Translations under genes and position numbers: made by a program | The notes under the pieces: generated by a model | Databases searched by the model: none | What the model was told of the DNA's origin: nothing | What the model saw: only the letters and a program-made list of their open reading frames with translations | Assembly (NCBI GenBank): GCA_030697685.1 | Contig: JAUYPF010000030.1 | Location: forward strand, 1-45,220 | Length of the DNA: 45,220 nt | Source: a bacterium | GTDB lineage: Archaea; Nanobdellota; Nanobdellia; SCGC-AAA011-G17; GW2011-AR17 | Reading direction: 5' to 3' | In this document: positions 33,127 through 40,664 of the stretch, piece after piece | Layout of the letters: each line of letters starts with the position of its first letter | Numbering within the stretch: position 1 is the stretch's first letter

Positions 33127-33744
33127 TTAACTAAGAAATATTATTTCTGCTTTGGCTAATTGTTTTTTGATTAAAATGTCAAGATCTATTTTTTCTAATT
33201 CTTTTTGGATTTTCTCTGGATCTGATCGTGTTGCAGGATTTTTTGGACCAAGAAGACAGCAAAGTTCAGGGCCTTTGGAGATTTCAAATGTTCCTATCTT
33301 TTTTCCATGATTCATAATTTCAATTTTATCATAGGTAAGTAAAGGACGAAGAATGGTCATTTTAATAGGCTTTGAAATTGAAACAAGATTACTTAATGTT
33401 TGACTGGATACTTGAGAAAGATTTTCTCCTGTAATGAGAAACTCTGCTTTTTCTTTTTCTGCAATCATTTCTGCTGCTCTTAACATTGCAATTTTCGTGA
33501 GAATAAAATAATATCTATGTTGGCATTTTGAAACAATTTCTTTGAAAAGATCTGCATATGGTACAAGATAAAGTTTTTTTATTCCTAATTGTTTTTGTAA
33601 ATGCTTTACTTTTTCTATTTCTTGTTCATCGGTCAAGGGCATTTGATGAAAATGAATTGTTATGATTTCTAGTCTCTCTTTTAGGAGATCTATTGCTACA
33701 GGGGAATCTTGTCCACCAGATAATAATGCAATTGCTTTTTTCAT
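33127..33744 (-). CDS. ThiI PP-loop (AANH) half: tRNA 4-thiouridine synthase catalytic domain
   Basis: A 205-residue stand-alone PP-loop domain: MKKAIALLSGGQDSPVAIDL with the intact SGGxDSP ATP site, then LITGENLSQVSSQTLSNL, ILRPLLTYDKIEIM and PELCCLLGPKNPATRS with the conserved Cys pair, all ThiI features. It lacks the ThiI N-terminal and THUMP domains, which are encoded separately at 16101-16862. The ATG at 33744 is preferred over a TTG two codons earlier because the TATA box (33768-33779) is about 28 nt upstream. Expected role: adenylation of U8 in tRNA before sulfur transfer. No rhodanese domain is present. Confidence 0.88.
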   Translation of the reverse strand: MKKAIALLSGGQDSPVAIDLLKERLEIITIHFHQMPLTDEQEIEKVKHLQKQLGIKKLYLVPYADLFKEIVSKCQHRYYFILTKIAMLRAAEMIAEKEKAEFLITGENLSQVSSQTLSNLVSISKPIKMTILRPLLTYDKIEIMNHGKKIGTFEISKGPELCCLLGPKNPATRSDPEKIQKELEKIDLDILIKKQLAKAEIIFLS

Positions 33745-33781
33745 AGACAAAACTGAGAAAGAAAGAGGTATATAAATTTAC

Positions 33782-34390
33782 TTAATAATATTTTTCTTCA
33801 AAAATTCTCTTTTGTACATCCATATCAACAATCCTATTTGCCATGAATTTTGCCTGTCTTGTTGCATATTCTATGACATCATCATAACTTTCAGATTCAG
33901 AAACAGGAAGTTCTATATGTGGAATAGCCTTTTCTTTGAGATATTCTTTGATCTTTTGATCAATTTCTTTCTGCCAGTTTCTATCTACAGAACGAACACC
34001 ATCCTCAATGAGACCATAAGGAGATACTGGCGTTTTGAAAAGATAATTATAAGTTTCTGCATGATGCAAAACAAAAGGCTCTAACCAAGAAGGAATGGCT
34101 TGCTCTTCATTTTTATATGCTTCTTGTGCATACACATAATTATCTACTACACTGCGGTCACACAAAACATAATCATAAGTGTCTTGATATTCCCTCTCCC
34201 ATTGTGCTTGTGTAAGGATAATCCAATTTTGTGCGAGAACATTTCCATGAGAGCCTTTGAAATATGGGCAGGCGCGGGCAACTTCACGAATAATTCCAAC
34301 ATTTTTTCCTTTTGCTTTTAATACTCCAGCAAGAAAATAGACTAGGGTAGTCTTAAATGTTCCATGAGAACCTATGACTGCTATTTTCAT
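33782..34390 (-). CDS. P-loop nucleotide kinase-like ATPase (AAA_28/NadR-like)
   Basis: A 202-residue P-loop protein. Walker A is GSHGTFKTT at the N terminus (MKIAVIGSHGTFKTTL); a DRSVVDNYVYAQEAY segment carries the Walker B-like acid and lid-type arginine; IIREVARACPYF resembles the substrate site of NadR/AAA_28 kinases. It is translationally coupled to the upstream thymidine kinase-like gene (4-nt ATGA overlap). Substrate unknown; a nucleoside or nucleotide is plausible from the family. Confidence 0.75.
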   Translation of the reverse strand: MKIAVIGSHGTFKTTLVYFLAGVLKAKGKNVGIIREVARACPYFKGSHGNVLAQNWIILTQAQWEREYQDTYDYVLCDRSVVDNYVYAQEAYKNEEQAIPSWLEPFVLHHAETYNYLFKTPVSPYGLIEDGVRSVDRNWQKEIDQKIKEYLKEKAIPHIELPVSESESYDDVIEYATRQAKFMANRIVDMDVQKRIFEEKYY

Positions 34391-35055
34391 TTTGTCTCCT
34401 CTTTAAAATCTGGGTGATTTTCTGGTCTTAGATAGTGATCATGGCAACGAGGTCTATATTCTATTTTTGCTCCTGCTTTGATATCCCCAGTGATAATATT
34501 CTTTTTTCCATGATAAGGGACAAGGCTCTCTTTTCTCTCTTGGCCTTTTCCTTCTACTACTAATAACTGGCTATGCACCCCTTTATTTGTACAGCCTGGT
34601 TCTTTACAAATACCATGATAAAATTCTTTACACTCATCAGCTTGTGACATTAAATATGCTGCATTTGGAAAAACACGATCGCCATAATCATTAATTAGAA
34701 AAGCTGCGTGAACAACATTTCTTCTGCTCAATAAAGTGTCTACTACCTTTTGGAGATTTTGATTAAACATATGAGCCTCATCAATTAAAACAAAAAGATC
34801 TTTTCTTCCCACGAGTTCTAGAATTCTTTCTGGTTGATCTTCTGGAATAGTAATTGCTTCAATAGTTGGGCCAGCTCTAGAAATTAATTCTGCCTTTCCT
34901 AAATCAATTCCTTCACGCTCAGAATTTTTTGGTTTGAAAGCCTTAAACCCATAATGTGTCCCATCGCGGATACGTTGGAGATCTAGAATTGCGTAGGCTG
35001 TCTTTTGCCCCCCCATCCCACCTGGGTAAATCACCAATTTTGGACCTTCATACAT
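34387..35055 (-). CDS. Thymidine kinase-like protein with altered P-loop
   Basis: A 222-residue protein resembling type II thymidine kinase: Walker B LFVLIDEAHMFNQ (TK1 has DEAQF), a lasso-like region, and zinc-binding cysteines CKEPGC and a later RPRCHDHY. The N-terminal P-loop is GGMGGQKTA where TK1 has GPMFSGKTT, so the glycine before the lysine is Gln. Some ATP binding may remain but activity as a thymidine kinase is uncertain. It overlaps the next P-loop kinase by 4 nt, so the two probably act in one nucleotide pathway. Confidence 0.7.
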   Translation of the reverse strand: MYEGPKLVIYPGGMGGQKTAYAILDLQRIRDGTHYGFKAFKPKNSEREGIDLGKAELISRAGPTIEAITIPEDQPERILELVGRKDLFVLIDEAHMFNQNLQKVVDTLLSRRNVVHAAFLINDYGDRVFPNAAYLMSQADECKEFYHGICKEPGCTNKGVHSQLLVVEGKGQERKESLVPYHGKKNIITGDIKAGAKIEYRPRCHDHYLRPENHPDFKEETK

Positions 35056-35144
35056 ATTTTTGATTTAGCAGCAAAGACGCTTTATAAAAACTTATATAGA
35101 TAAATATAGAAACTTTTTTATACATACAAAAGGAGTAGAATCCT

Positions 35145-35753
35145 ATGAAACTTGTTCTGCTTGGAAAACCACTCTCTGGGAAAGGGACGCAAGCTGCATT
35201 GCTTTCAAGGGCATTAGATATCCCTGTTCTTTCTTTTGGTGCGCTTTTTCGTAGGGAAGTGGAAAAAAAGAGTGTTTTAGGGAAAAATGTAGAAGAATAT
35301 ATGAAAAAAGGAAAACTTGTTCCAAATAGATTTACTTTTCCTCTCCTTCAAAAATATTTGCCTAAAAAGGATTTTATTTTAGATGGCTTTCCTAGAAATC
35401 TTGCGCAAGCAAAGGCTTTGGAAAAAATGTGTTCTATTGATTTTGTTATTGATGTGCATTGTTCCAATAGGCTCATCCAAAAGAGAATTATGGCCAGAAG
35501 AAGCTGCCCAAAGTGCGGAAAGATCTATGGTTTAGATGTGCAACCCCTAACAAAAGGGATTTGTGCTTGTGGTGCTAGGCTCATACAAAGGAAAGATGAT
35601 ACAAAGGCTATTGTTAAGAAAAGATTAGCTGTATATACAAAACAAAGTGCTCCTTTGATTGCATACTATAAACATAAAAAAATCTATTTACAGGTTTCCG
35701 GAGAAAAAAATAGATATTCACTCGGAAAAACTATTTTAAAAAAGATTTCTTAG
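35145..35753 (+). CDS. adk: Adenylate kinase with zinc lid
   Basis: A 202-residue adenylate kinase: P-loop GKPLSGKGT, NMP-binding region LSFGALFRREVEKKS, FILDGFPRNLAQAKAL, and a lid with a CPKCGKIYG...CACG zinc cluster (about residues 121-143), then RKDDTKAIVKKRLAVYTKQSAPLIAYY. It balances ATP, ADP and AMP. This is the bacterial-type enzyme, which is common in DPANN. An AAAGGAG precedes the start. Divergent from the TK-like gene. Confidence 0.93.
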   Translation: MKLVLLGKPLSGKGTQAALLSRALDIPVLSFGALFRREVEKKSVLGKNVEEYMKKGKLVPNRFTFPLLQKYLPKKDFILDGFPRNLAQAKALEKMCSIDFVIDVHCSNRLIQKRIMARRSCPKCGKIYGLDVQPLTKGICACGARLIQRKDDTKAIVKKRLAVYTKQSAPLIAYYKHKKIYLQVSGEKNRYSLGKTILKKIS

Positions 35754-35832
35754 GATTATTGCAGCATCACCAAGCCTTGAAAAAGGAGAAAAGCGAAACT
35801 ATTATATAGAAAATTTCCTATTGAATTTATTT

Positions 35833-36069
35833 ATGGCTCAAACCATTATCCCACAAAAGGGACCATTATTTGCAAGCAAAAATGATTCCGTTGCTGAAAA
35901 AAGTTTTTTGCAAAGAGTATTTTCTCACAAAAAGATTCTTATCCTAATCTTTGTTCTTGTTATTGTAGCACTTATTTTTTATATTTTTATGACTAATTAT
36001 GCTGCTCAGTTAGGAGAAAAAACTTCTTTACTTTTTGTTATTCCTTCTTTGGGCTCATCTGAGAAATAA
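35833..36069 (+). CDS. Small single-span membrane protein
   Basis: From the ATG at 35833, 78 residues: a 40-residue cytoplasmic head (MAQTIIPQKGPLFASK), one membrane helix (ILILIFVLVIVALIFYIFM) and a short outside tail. The TATA box ATTATATAGA (35801-35810) lies 23-32 nt upstream, supporting this start over a TTG at 35821. No family recognised. Confidence 0.65.
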   Translation: MAQTIIPQKGPLFASKNDSVAEKSFLQRVFSHKKILILIFVLVIVALIFYIFMTNYAAQLGEKTSLLFVIPSLGSSEK

Positions 36070-36267
36070 TTTTATGGATTTTTTGCTCCGTTTTTGTATT
36101 AATTGTCTCTGAAAATATTACACACACCATTTTTTTATCACTTTTTTATTTATTTTTTTAGAAGTTTATATATTTTTTGAAAGAATGATGTGCCAACTTT
36201 CTTGGTATTACCTTATGTTATATAGGGTGAGGGAAAGAGATTTATATGTATTTCTATGGGTTCTCTT

Positions 36268-36309
36268 ATTGTCCACAAAAAAGAAAAGTTTATATATAAT
36301 GTGGACAAT
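36268..36309 (+). promoter_or_regulatory. Inverted-repeat element around the fic promoter
   Basis: ATTGTCCACA (36268-36277) and its reverse complement TGTGGACAAT (36300-36309) bracket a TATA box (TTTATATATA, 36289-36298) located 21-30 nt before the preferred fic ATG at 36319. A protein bound to both arms would close the promoter. The same element, inverted, follows the gene at 37230-37271. Confidence 0.65.
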
Positions 36310-36318
36310 CCCTCTATT

Positions 36319-37227
36319 ATGGCATATGTTGATAAGATAAAATCTGGAAGAAAGATGTTCTACTATCTTGGAAAGACTATTCGCATAGGAGAAAATGAAT
36401 GGAAAAAGATACGAATTAAACTTGGAGAAAAAGAGCCTACTCGGGAAGAATTAGGAAAAAAACTAAAAGAACTTAGGCTTGAAGTATACAATGTTTACAA
36501 TAAGGATTATCTTGATGCCAATAAATTAGAAATTATTGATGATTTCAAAGAAGTTTTTAATAATCATCGTAAAACTATACCTAAAACAATAATAGAAAAA
36601 GAAGAGACAGATTTTCTCATTAGGTTTACTTACAATTCTAATGCTATTGAAGGAAATAGACTTACACTTAGAGATACTTATTTAATTATTAAAGAAAAAC
36701 AAATCCCATCAGGTGCTCCACCAAAGGATTATAATGAGGCTATTAATGGGAGGGAAGCATTTGAATTTGTTCAAAAATATAAAGGGAAGCTTACTATTGA
36801 ATTTCTTGAAAAAATAAATGAGATATTAACACAAAATACAGGAGTGACATACCCTGGAAGAGTGCGGTTTTTTTCCGTAAAAATTGAAGGGGCTGATCAC
36901 ATTCCTCCAGAATCTGAAAAAGTACGCCCTTTATTAAAAAAGATGATCTTATTTTATTATAAAAATAAGCGTAAAATTCATCCTTTTATCCTTGCATGCT
37001 TACTTCATGCACAATTTGTTGAAATACACCCTTTTGAGGATGGAAATGGGAGAACCGGAAGAGTGCTTATGAATTGGATTTTAATGCAAGCAGGATACCC
37101 AAAAATATTTGTTCCAGTGAAATTGAGACAGAAATACTATGAGTCAATTGATTTGCATAACAAAAAAGACTTCAAGGGTTCCTGTGAAAAAATGTTTGAA
37201 ATAGTAGTTGAACAGTTTAAGCTTTGA
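36319..37227 (+). CDS. fic: Fic-domain AMP transferase, self-inhibited class II
   Basis: About 302 residues from the ATG at 36319. The Fic active loop is complete, HPFEDGNGRTGR (residues 237-248), so AMP (or another nucleotide group) transfer to protein hydroxyls is likely. The N-terminal inhibitory helix motif NSNAIEGNR (about 106-114) matches the S/T-xxx-E-G/N rule, placing it in the class with N-terminal autoinhibition. A longer frame from 36256 would overlap the promoter element and is rejected. The gene is a stand-alone cassette between two inverted repeats. Targets are unknown. Confidence 0.9.
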   Translation: MAYVDKIKSGRKMFYYLGKTIRIGENEWKKIRIKLGEKEPTREELGKKLKELRLEVYNVYNKDYLDANKLEIIDDFKEVFNNHRKTIPKTIIEKEETDFLIRFTYNSNAIEGNRLTLRDTYLIIKEKQIPSGAPPKDYNEAINGREAFEFVQKYKGKLTIEFLEKINEILTQNTGVTYPGRVRFFSVKIEGADHIPPESEKVRPLLKKMILFYYKNKRKIHPFILACLLHAQFVEIHPFEDGNGRTGRVLMNWILMQAGYPKIFVPVKLRQKYYESIDLHNKKDFKGSCEKMFEIVVEQFKL

Positions 37228-37229
37228 TT

Positions 37230-37271
37230 ATTGTCCACATTATATTTATTCTTCTCCTATTTGTGGACAAT
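37230..37271 (-). repeat. Inverted copy of the fic promoter element downstream of fic
   Basis: ATTGTCCACA (37230-37239) and TGTGGACAAT (37262-37271) have exactly the same 22-nt spacing as at 36268-36309. Read on the minus strand, most inner bases also match, including a TATA-like AATAAATATAATG, so this is a homologous element in opposite orientation, facing back into fic. It could end a mobile cassette, drive an antisense RNA, or be a second regulator site. Confidence 0.65.
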
Positions 37272-37294
37272 AAAATTTAACTAGAGGAATAGGA

Positions 37295-37378
37295 TGCGCG
37301 GGACAGGATTCGAACCTGCGTAAGCACTAAGCTGACAGATTTTGAGTCTGTTCCGTTTGACCGCTCCGGCACCCGCGC
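37295..37378 (-). tRNA. tRNA-Leu (anticodon CAA)
   Basis: Class II tRNA, 84 nt, no intron. Minus strand: acceptor GCGCGGG pairs with CCCGCGC, discriminator A; anticodon stem ACAGA/TCTGT around loop CTCAAAA, anticodon CAA; long variable arm; T arm CAGG with loop TTCGAAT. Complements the tRNA-Leu(TAA) at 26709. Confidence 0.95.
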
Positions 37379-37493
37379 AATGAGATAACAGAAAAATAGA
37401 TATTATTTAAACATTTCTACTTAGAAAAAAGGAATGTGGCTCTTTCCAATGGCTGCAAAAAGCAAGGATACACCATTTATTTTCTTCATGTTT

Positions 37494-38051
37494 TTATACA
37501 AAAAAGTTTGTATCTGTTATATCTATAACTTTATCACATATTTGGGATAGTTCTTTAATAAGATATTTATTCTTAGGATCTTGAATCCCCACTATAATCC
37601 CATCTATGTTATTTACACGCAATTTTCTTACAAAGGAATGAGCAAATTTTATTGTAGCATCTTTTTCATTATATAAACTCAGTGTGTTCAAGGAATCAAG
37701 AAAAACAAAAGAAGGTTTTTCTGTTTTCATTACTGTAGATAATGCAATGCTTAAATTTGTCAGACTTTGTTGTGTCTTTAAAAAATAACAATTTGGGATA
37801 TCATACTCATTTTTTGTAACACAATCTATAAAAAAAAGTTTATTTGCATCTATTTTTCCCATATTCAAAGTATCTACAAGATTTCCATATGGTCTATTGA
37901 GGCTAATATAAGCACCATTTCTTTTTGCGAGATCCATCCAATATTTAAGAAGAAAAAGATTTACATCTTGATAATGCTGATGAGGAATAATGACAAGAAC
38001 AATCGCATTCTTTGGAAGATTATCTAATTTTTTCCTCATCAATTCATACAT
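37494..38051 (-). CDS. RecA/KaiC-fold protein lacking a P-loop
   Basis: A 185-residue protein resembling the core of archaeal RAD55/KaiC-like signalling ATPases: a Walker B-like FVFLDSLNTLSLYN strand and the KIDANKLFFIDCVTK strand, with helices between. The expected Walker A is replaced by IIPHQHYQDV, so it should not hydrolyse ATP. A GGAGGT Shine-Dalgarno-like site lies upstream, a little far from the ATG. A KaiC-like ATPase with intact Walker A is encoded at 39959, which may be its active relative. Role unknown. Confidence 0.65.
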   Translation of the reverse strand: MYELMRKKLDNLPKNAIVLVIIPHQHYQDVNLFLLKYWMDLAKRNGAYISLNRPYGNLVDTLNMGKIDANKLFFIDCVTKNEYDIPNCYFLKTQQSLTNLSIALSTVMKTEKPSFVFLDSLNTLSLYNEKDATIKFAHSFVRKLRVNNIDGIIVGIQDPKNKYLIKELSQICDKVIDITDTNFFV

Positions 38052-38134
38052 ACCTAAAAATAAGACCTCCTTCTTTATTATTTTATGCCTATCGAAACGT
38101 TTATATTTGTTTATATCTTGTTATACATGAAAAT

Positions 38135-39292
38135 ATGGTGGATGAAAAAAAAATTCTTTTACTCCTTGTATTTGTTATCGGAGCTGTTGTTTTTGTTTCC
38201 TTTAGTCCTGGACTTACAGGATATAGTATCCTTCAAGAAAAAAGCGATGAATCTGTGCTTGTAGAAAATGCTTTGCCAGGAAGCACTATAAGAGCAGAAT
38301 TGAATCTTGCAACAAATACAGATAGTTTGAGCTATGGAAAACTTCTTGCAACCGGAGAAGCAAGTTCCTGGATTAGTTTTATTTCTGAAGAATATGCATT
38401 TTTTCCAGATATGCCTACAGAGATTCCCATTTATATCAGTATCCCAAAAGATATTGAAGAAGGAGAATACGAAGCAAAAATAGCAGTCCTTGCTGTTTCC
38501 AAAGATGGAGAAAAGAGCCTACTAGAAGATCAAATTATATCTTATATTTCTATTCATATTATTGTAAGCAATAAGGAAGAAAGAAATGGTTTTGCTTTGG
38601 AAAATTTTACTGTGTATACAACAGAACAAAGCGGAAATATTTATTTTCAAACAGAAATTAAGAATAAAGGAAATACTATAGAAAAGCCTGAAATTATTTT
38701 TTCTGCTTACGATACTGAAGGTATTCTTGTTCTTGAAAAAACTTTAACTCCTAGTTTCTTAGCATATGAAGAAAAGGAGTTGGTCTCTTCCTTTGCAGAG
38801 AAACTTCCTTTGGGAAAATATTATGCCAAATTGCAGATAGGAGAAGAAAGTAAGAGTGCTAGCTTTTCTATTGTTGAGGATAATAGTTTGAAAAGAAAAG
38901 GAGAGATTGTTTATTTAGAAAACAAAATAAAAAAAGATAATCTTGTTCATATAGAAGTCTATTTTAAAAATTCAGGAGAAGGAATTGAGCATGCAACACT
39001 TTCAGGAGAAATCTTCCATAATGATGAGGTTGTAGGAACATTTCAAACAGAAGCACAAAATATTCTTCCTGGAGATTATGGCATCTTCAAATATAGCTAT
39101 GCAGAAGCTCTTGATGGGGCTTATAGCCTCAATGCAGAAATTCATTCTGGGAATATTGTTCTTGCAGAAAGCAATACAGAATTTTATAGTTCTAATGCCA
39201 TTCGTTTAGAAAGCAATGTTGTAATTATTATTAGCCTAGTTATGTTACTCCTTTTAGTCTCTCATTTTATGCTTTCTCGGAGGAAACAATGA
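38135..39292 (+). CDS. Surface beta-domain protein with N- and C-terminal membrane helices
   Basis: From the ATG at 38135, 385 residues: a membrane or signal helix (ILLLLVFVIGAVVFVSF) followed by the SPGLTGYSIL motif seen in DPANN envelope proteins, then about 310 residues of immunoglobulin-like/CARDB-like beta domains (EIKNKGNTIEKPEIIFSAYD, YFKNSGEGIEHATLSGEI), and a C-terminal helix (VVIIISLVMLLLLVSHFML) with RRKQ at the end. A TATA box at about 38100-38117 supports this start. It heads a four-gene overlapping operon. Confidence 0.8.
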   Translation: MVDEKKILLLLVFVIGAVVFVSFSPGLTGYSILQEKSDESVLVENALPGSTIRAELNLATNTDSLSYGKLLATGEASSWISFISEEYAFFPDMPTEIPIYISIPKDIEEGEYEAKIAVLAVSKDGEKSLLEDQIISYISIHIIVSNKEERNGFALENFTVYTTEQSGNIYFQTEIKNKGNTIEKPEIIFSAYDTEGILVLEKTLTPSFLAYEEKELVSSFAEKLPLGKYYAKLQIGEESKSASFSIVEDNSLKRKGEIVYLENKIKKDNLVHIEVYFKNSGEGIEHATLSGEIFHNDEVVGTFQTEAQNILPGDYGIFKYSYAEALDGAYSLNAEIHSGNIVLAESNTEFYSSNAIRLESNVVIIISLVMLLLLVSHFMLSRRKQ

Positions 39293-39408
39293 GTAAAGTT
39301 GTCATGTTAAGTGTAGGATTTCTCAGTTCTAGCCTTGGCTTTGCTTTTTTTGTCTATTTACGAAAGATGAAAAATAGATTGAAAAAAAGGATTTTGCGAG
39401 GGAAGTAA
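39289..39408 (+). CDS. 39-residue single-span membrane protein
   Basis: Start overlaps the previous stop (ATGA) and its TAA stop overlaps the next ATG (TAATG), so it is locked into the operon. The product, MSKVVMLSVGFLSSSLGFAF then FVYLRKMKNRLKKRILRGK, has one membrane helix and a strongly basic tail, expected inside the cell. Too short for family assignment, but the precise overlaps at both ends make it very likely to be real. Confidence 0.75.
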   Translation: MSKVVMLSVGFLSSSLGFAFFVYLRKMKNRLKKRILRGK

Positions 39409-39962
39409 TGAAAGCAATCTTTTATCTTTTTATTGTATTCTCTCTTGTACTTTTAGGGATTTTTTTTATTGTTTCACAGGCAGTTACTATTTTAGGTTTT
39501 TCTGGAGAAAGTTTTTTTGGTGGAGAAATATGGAGAATTCTTAGTTATCCTTTAGCACATGTGGGTATAAGCCATCTTCTTGAAAATCTTGTTGCACTTT
39601 TTATTGTTATCCTCCTTTCCTATGAATTAAATCTTAGTATGAAAGAATTTACTCTGGTCTTTTTGCTTTCTGGTATTCTTGTTGCTATCTTTAGCGGCAT
39701 TCTTTTTCCTTATCTTCTTATTGTTGGATCATCTTTAGGAATTTATAGTATCTTTGGTGCGCTGGCATTAAAAGACCAAGAAATAATGCCACAATATCTT
39801 TTTCTTGGGATTTTTGGAATAATAATCTTTTTAAACGCTGCTTACACTATTTATACCAGCAATGATTATACACAGTCAGCATATCATGCTGCAGGATTTA
39901 TTAGTGGTGCTGCATTAATCAGTGTTAGAAAATTGCGAAGGAAAAAGAGGATACTGCAATGA
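39408..39962 (+). CDS. Rhomboid-family intramembrane protease
   Basis: A 184-residue protein with six membrane helices. Rhomboid marks in order: GEIWRILSYPLAHVGISHLLEN with the HxxxN oxyanion residues, LIVGSSLGIYSIFGALAL holding the catalytic serine in a G-x-S motif (GSS in place of the commoner GAS), and SAYHAAGFISGAAL with the catalytic histidine. It should cleave membrane proteins. It overlaps the mini membrane protein and the KaiC-like gene; the surface protein at the head of the operon is a natural candidate substrate, as inference only. Confidence 0.88.
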   Translation: MKAIFYLFIVFSLVLLGIFFIVSQAVTILGFSGESFFGGEIWRILSYPLAHVGISHLLENLVALFIVILLSYELNLSMKEFTLVFLLSGILVAIFSGILFPYLLIVGSSLGIYSIFGALALKDQEIMPQYLFLGIFGIIIFLNAAYTIYTSNDYTQSAYHAAGFISGAALISVRKLRRKKRILQ

Positions 39963-40663
39963 AAAAAATTCCTGTTGGAATCAAGGGTATTGATGCTCTC
40001 CTTTTAGGAGGGATACCAGAAGGGAAATCTATTCTTGTTTCTGGAAATTGCGGGGCAGGAAAAACAGTTTTTGCTTCTCATTTTATTTCTGAGGGTTTAC
40101 GAAACAATGAAAATGCAGTCTATATTTCTTTAGAGCAGGAAAAAGGAAAACTCATGATTGATCTGCAAGAAATGGGGATTCATTGGCATCCTCATGAAAA
40201 AAAAGGAAAACTTAAAATTATTGGTGGAAATTTTGCTTCTCTTCGAAGGCTAAAAGAAAAGAGAAAAGCTCGTTCTACAGATCTTATCCAGGAAATTGTA
40301 GAAGTTGCCCAAGAATTAAAAGCAAAACGTGTTGCTATTGATTCTGTGAATCTTCTCCTTTCTCTTTTTGATGATGCAAGTGAACAAAGAAATTGTTTTG
40401 CACAACTTAATTATGAACTGCAAAAGCTTGGCTGTACTGTTCTTTATACTTGTGAAGTCCCAGAATATACACCAATGATTAGTTGGTTTGGATTTGAAGA
40501 ATTTGTTGTTGATGGTGTTTTTATGCTCAGAAGACAATCGGATAATAAACAAACCTCGCAAAGGAGTATAGAAATTGTGAAGATGCGAGGATCTGGGCAT
40601 AAAGAAGGAAGTTTTCCTCTGCGAATTAGTGATAAAGGTATGGAAGTCTTATTAAAATTTTAA
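39959..40663 (+). CDS. KaiC-like RecA-fold ATPase
   Basis: A 234-residue single-domain KaiC/RadA-like protein: MKKIPVGIKGIDALLLGGIP, Walker A GNCGAGKT (about residues 30-37), SLEQEKGKLMIDLQEMG, Walker B VAIDSVNLLLSLF and a late MRGSGHKEGSFPLRISDKG motif, all standard for archaeal KaiC-domain proteins. These ATPases act in signalling or motility control. The start overlaps the rhomboid stop by 4 nt. It converges with the radical SAM gene 1 base away. Confidence 0.9.
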   Translation: MKKIPVGIKGIDALLLGGIPEGKSILVSGNCGAGKTVFASHFISEGLRNNENAVYISLEQEKGKLMIDLQEMGIHWHPHEKKGKLKIIGGNFASLRRLKEKRKARSTDLIQEIVEVAQELKAKRVAIDSVNLLLSLFDDASEQRNCFAQLNYELQKLGCTVLYTCEVPEYTPMISWFGFEEFVVDGVFMLRRQSDNKQTSQRSIEIVKMRGSGHKEGSFPLRISDKGMEVLLKF

Positions 40664-40664
40664 T

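Noticed and set aside
36256-36318. Longer fic protein starting at 36256
   Set aside because: Its first 21 codons would lie over the TATA box and both arms of the inverted repeat; the ATG at 36319 has correct TATA spacing.
36185-36343. A 52-codon frame MMCQLSWYY... across the fic promoter
   Set aside because: It runs through the inverted-repeat promoter element and the fic start in another frame, with cysteine- and tryptophan-rich composition unlike real genes here.
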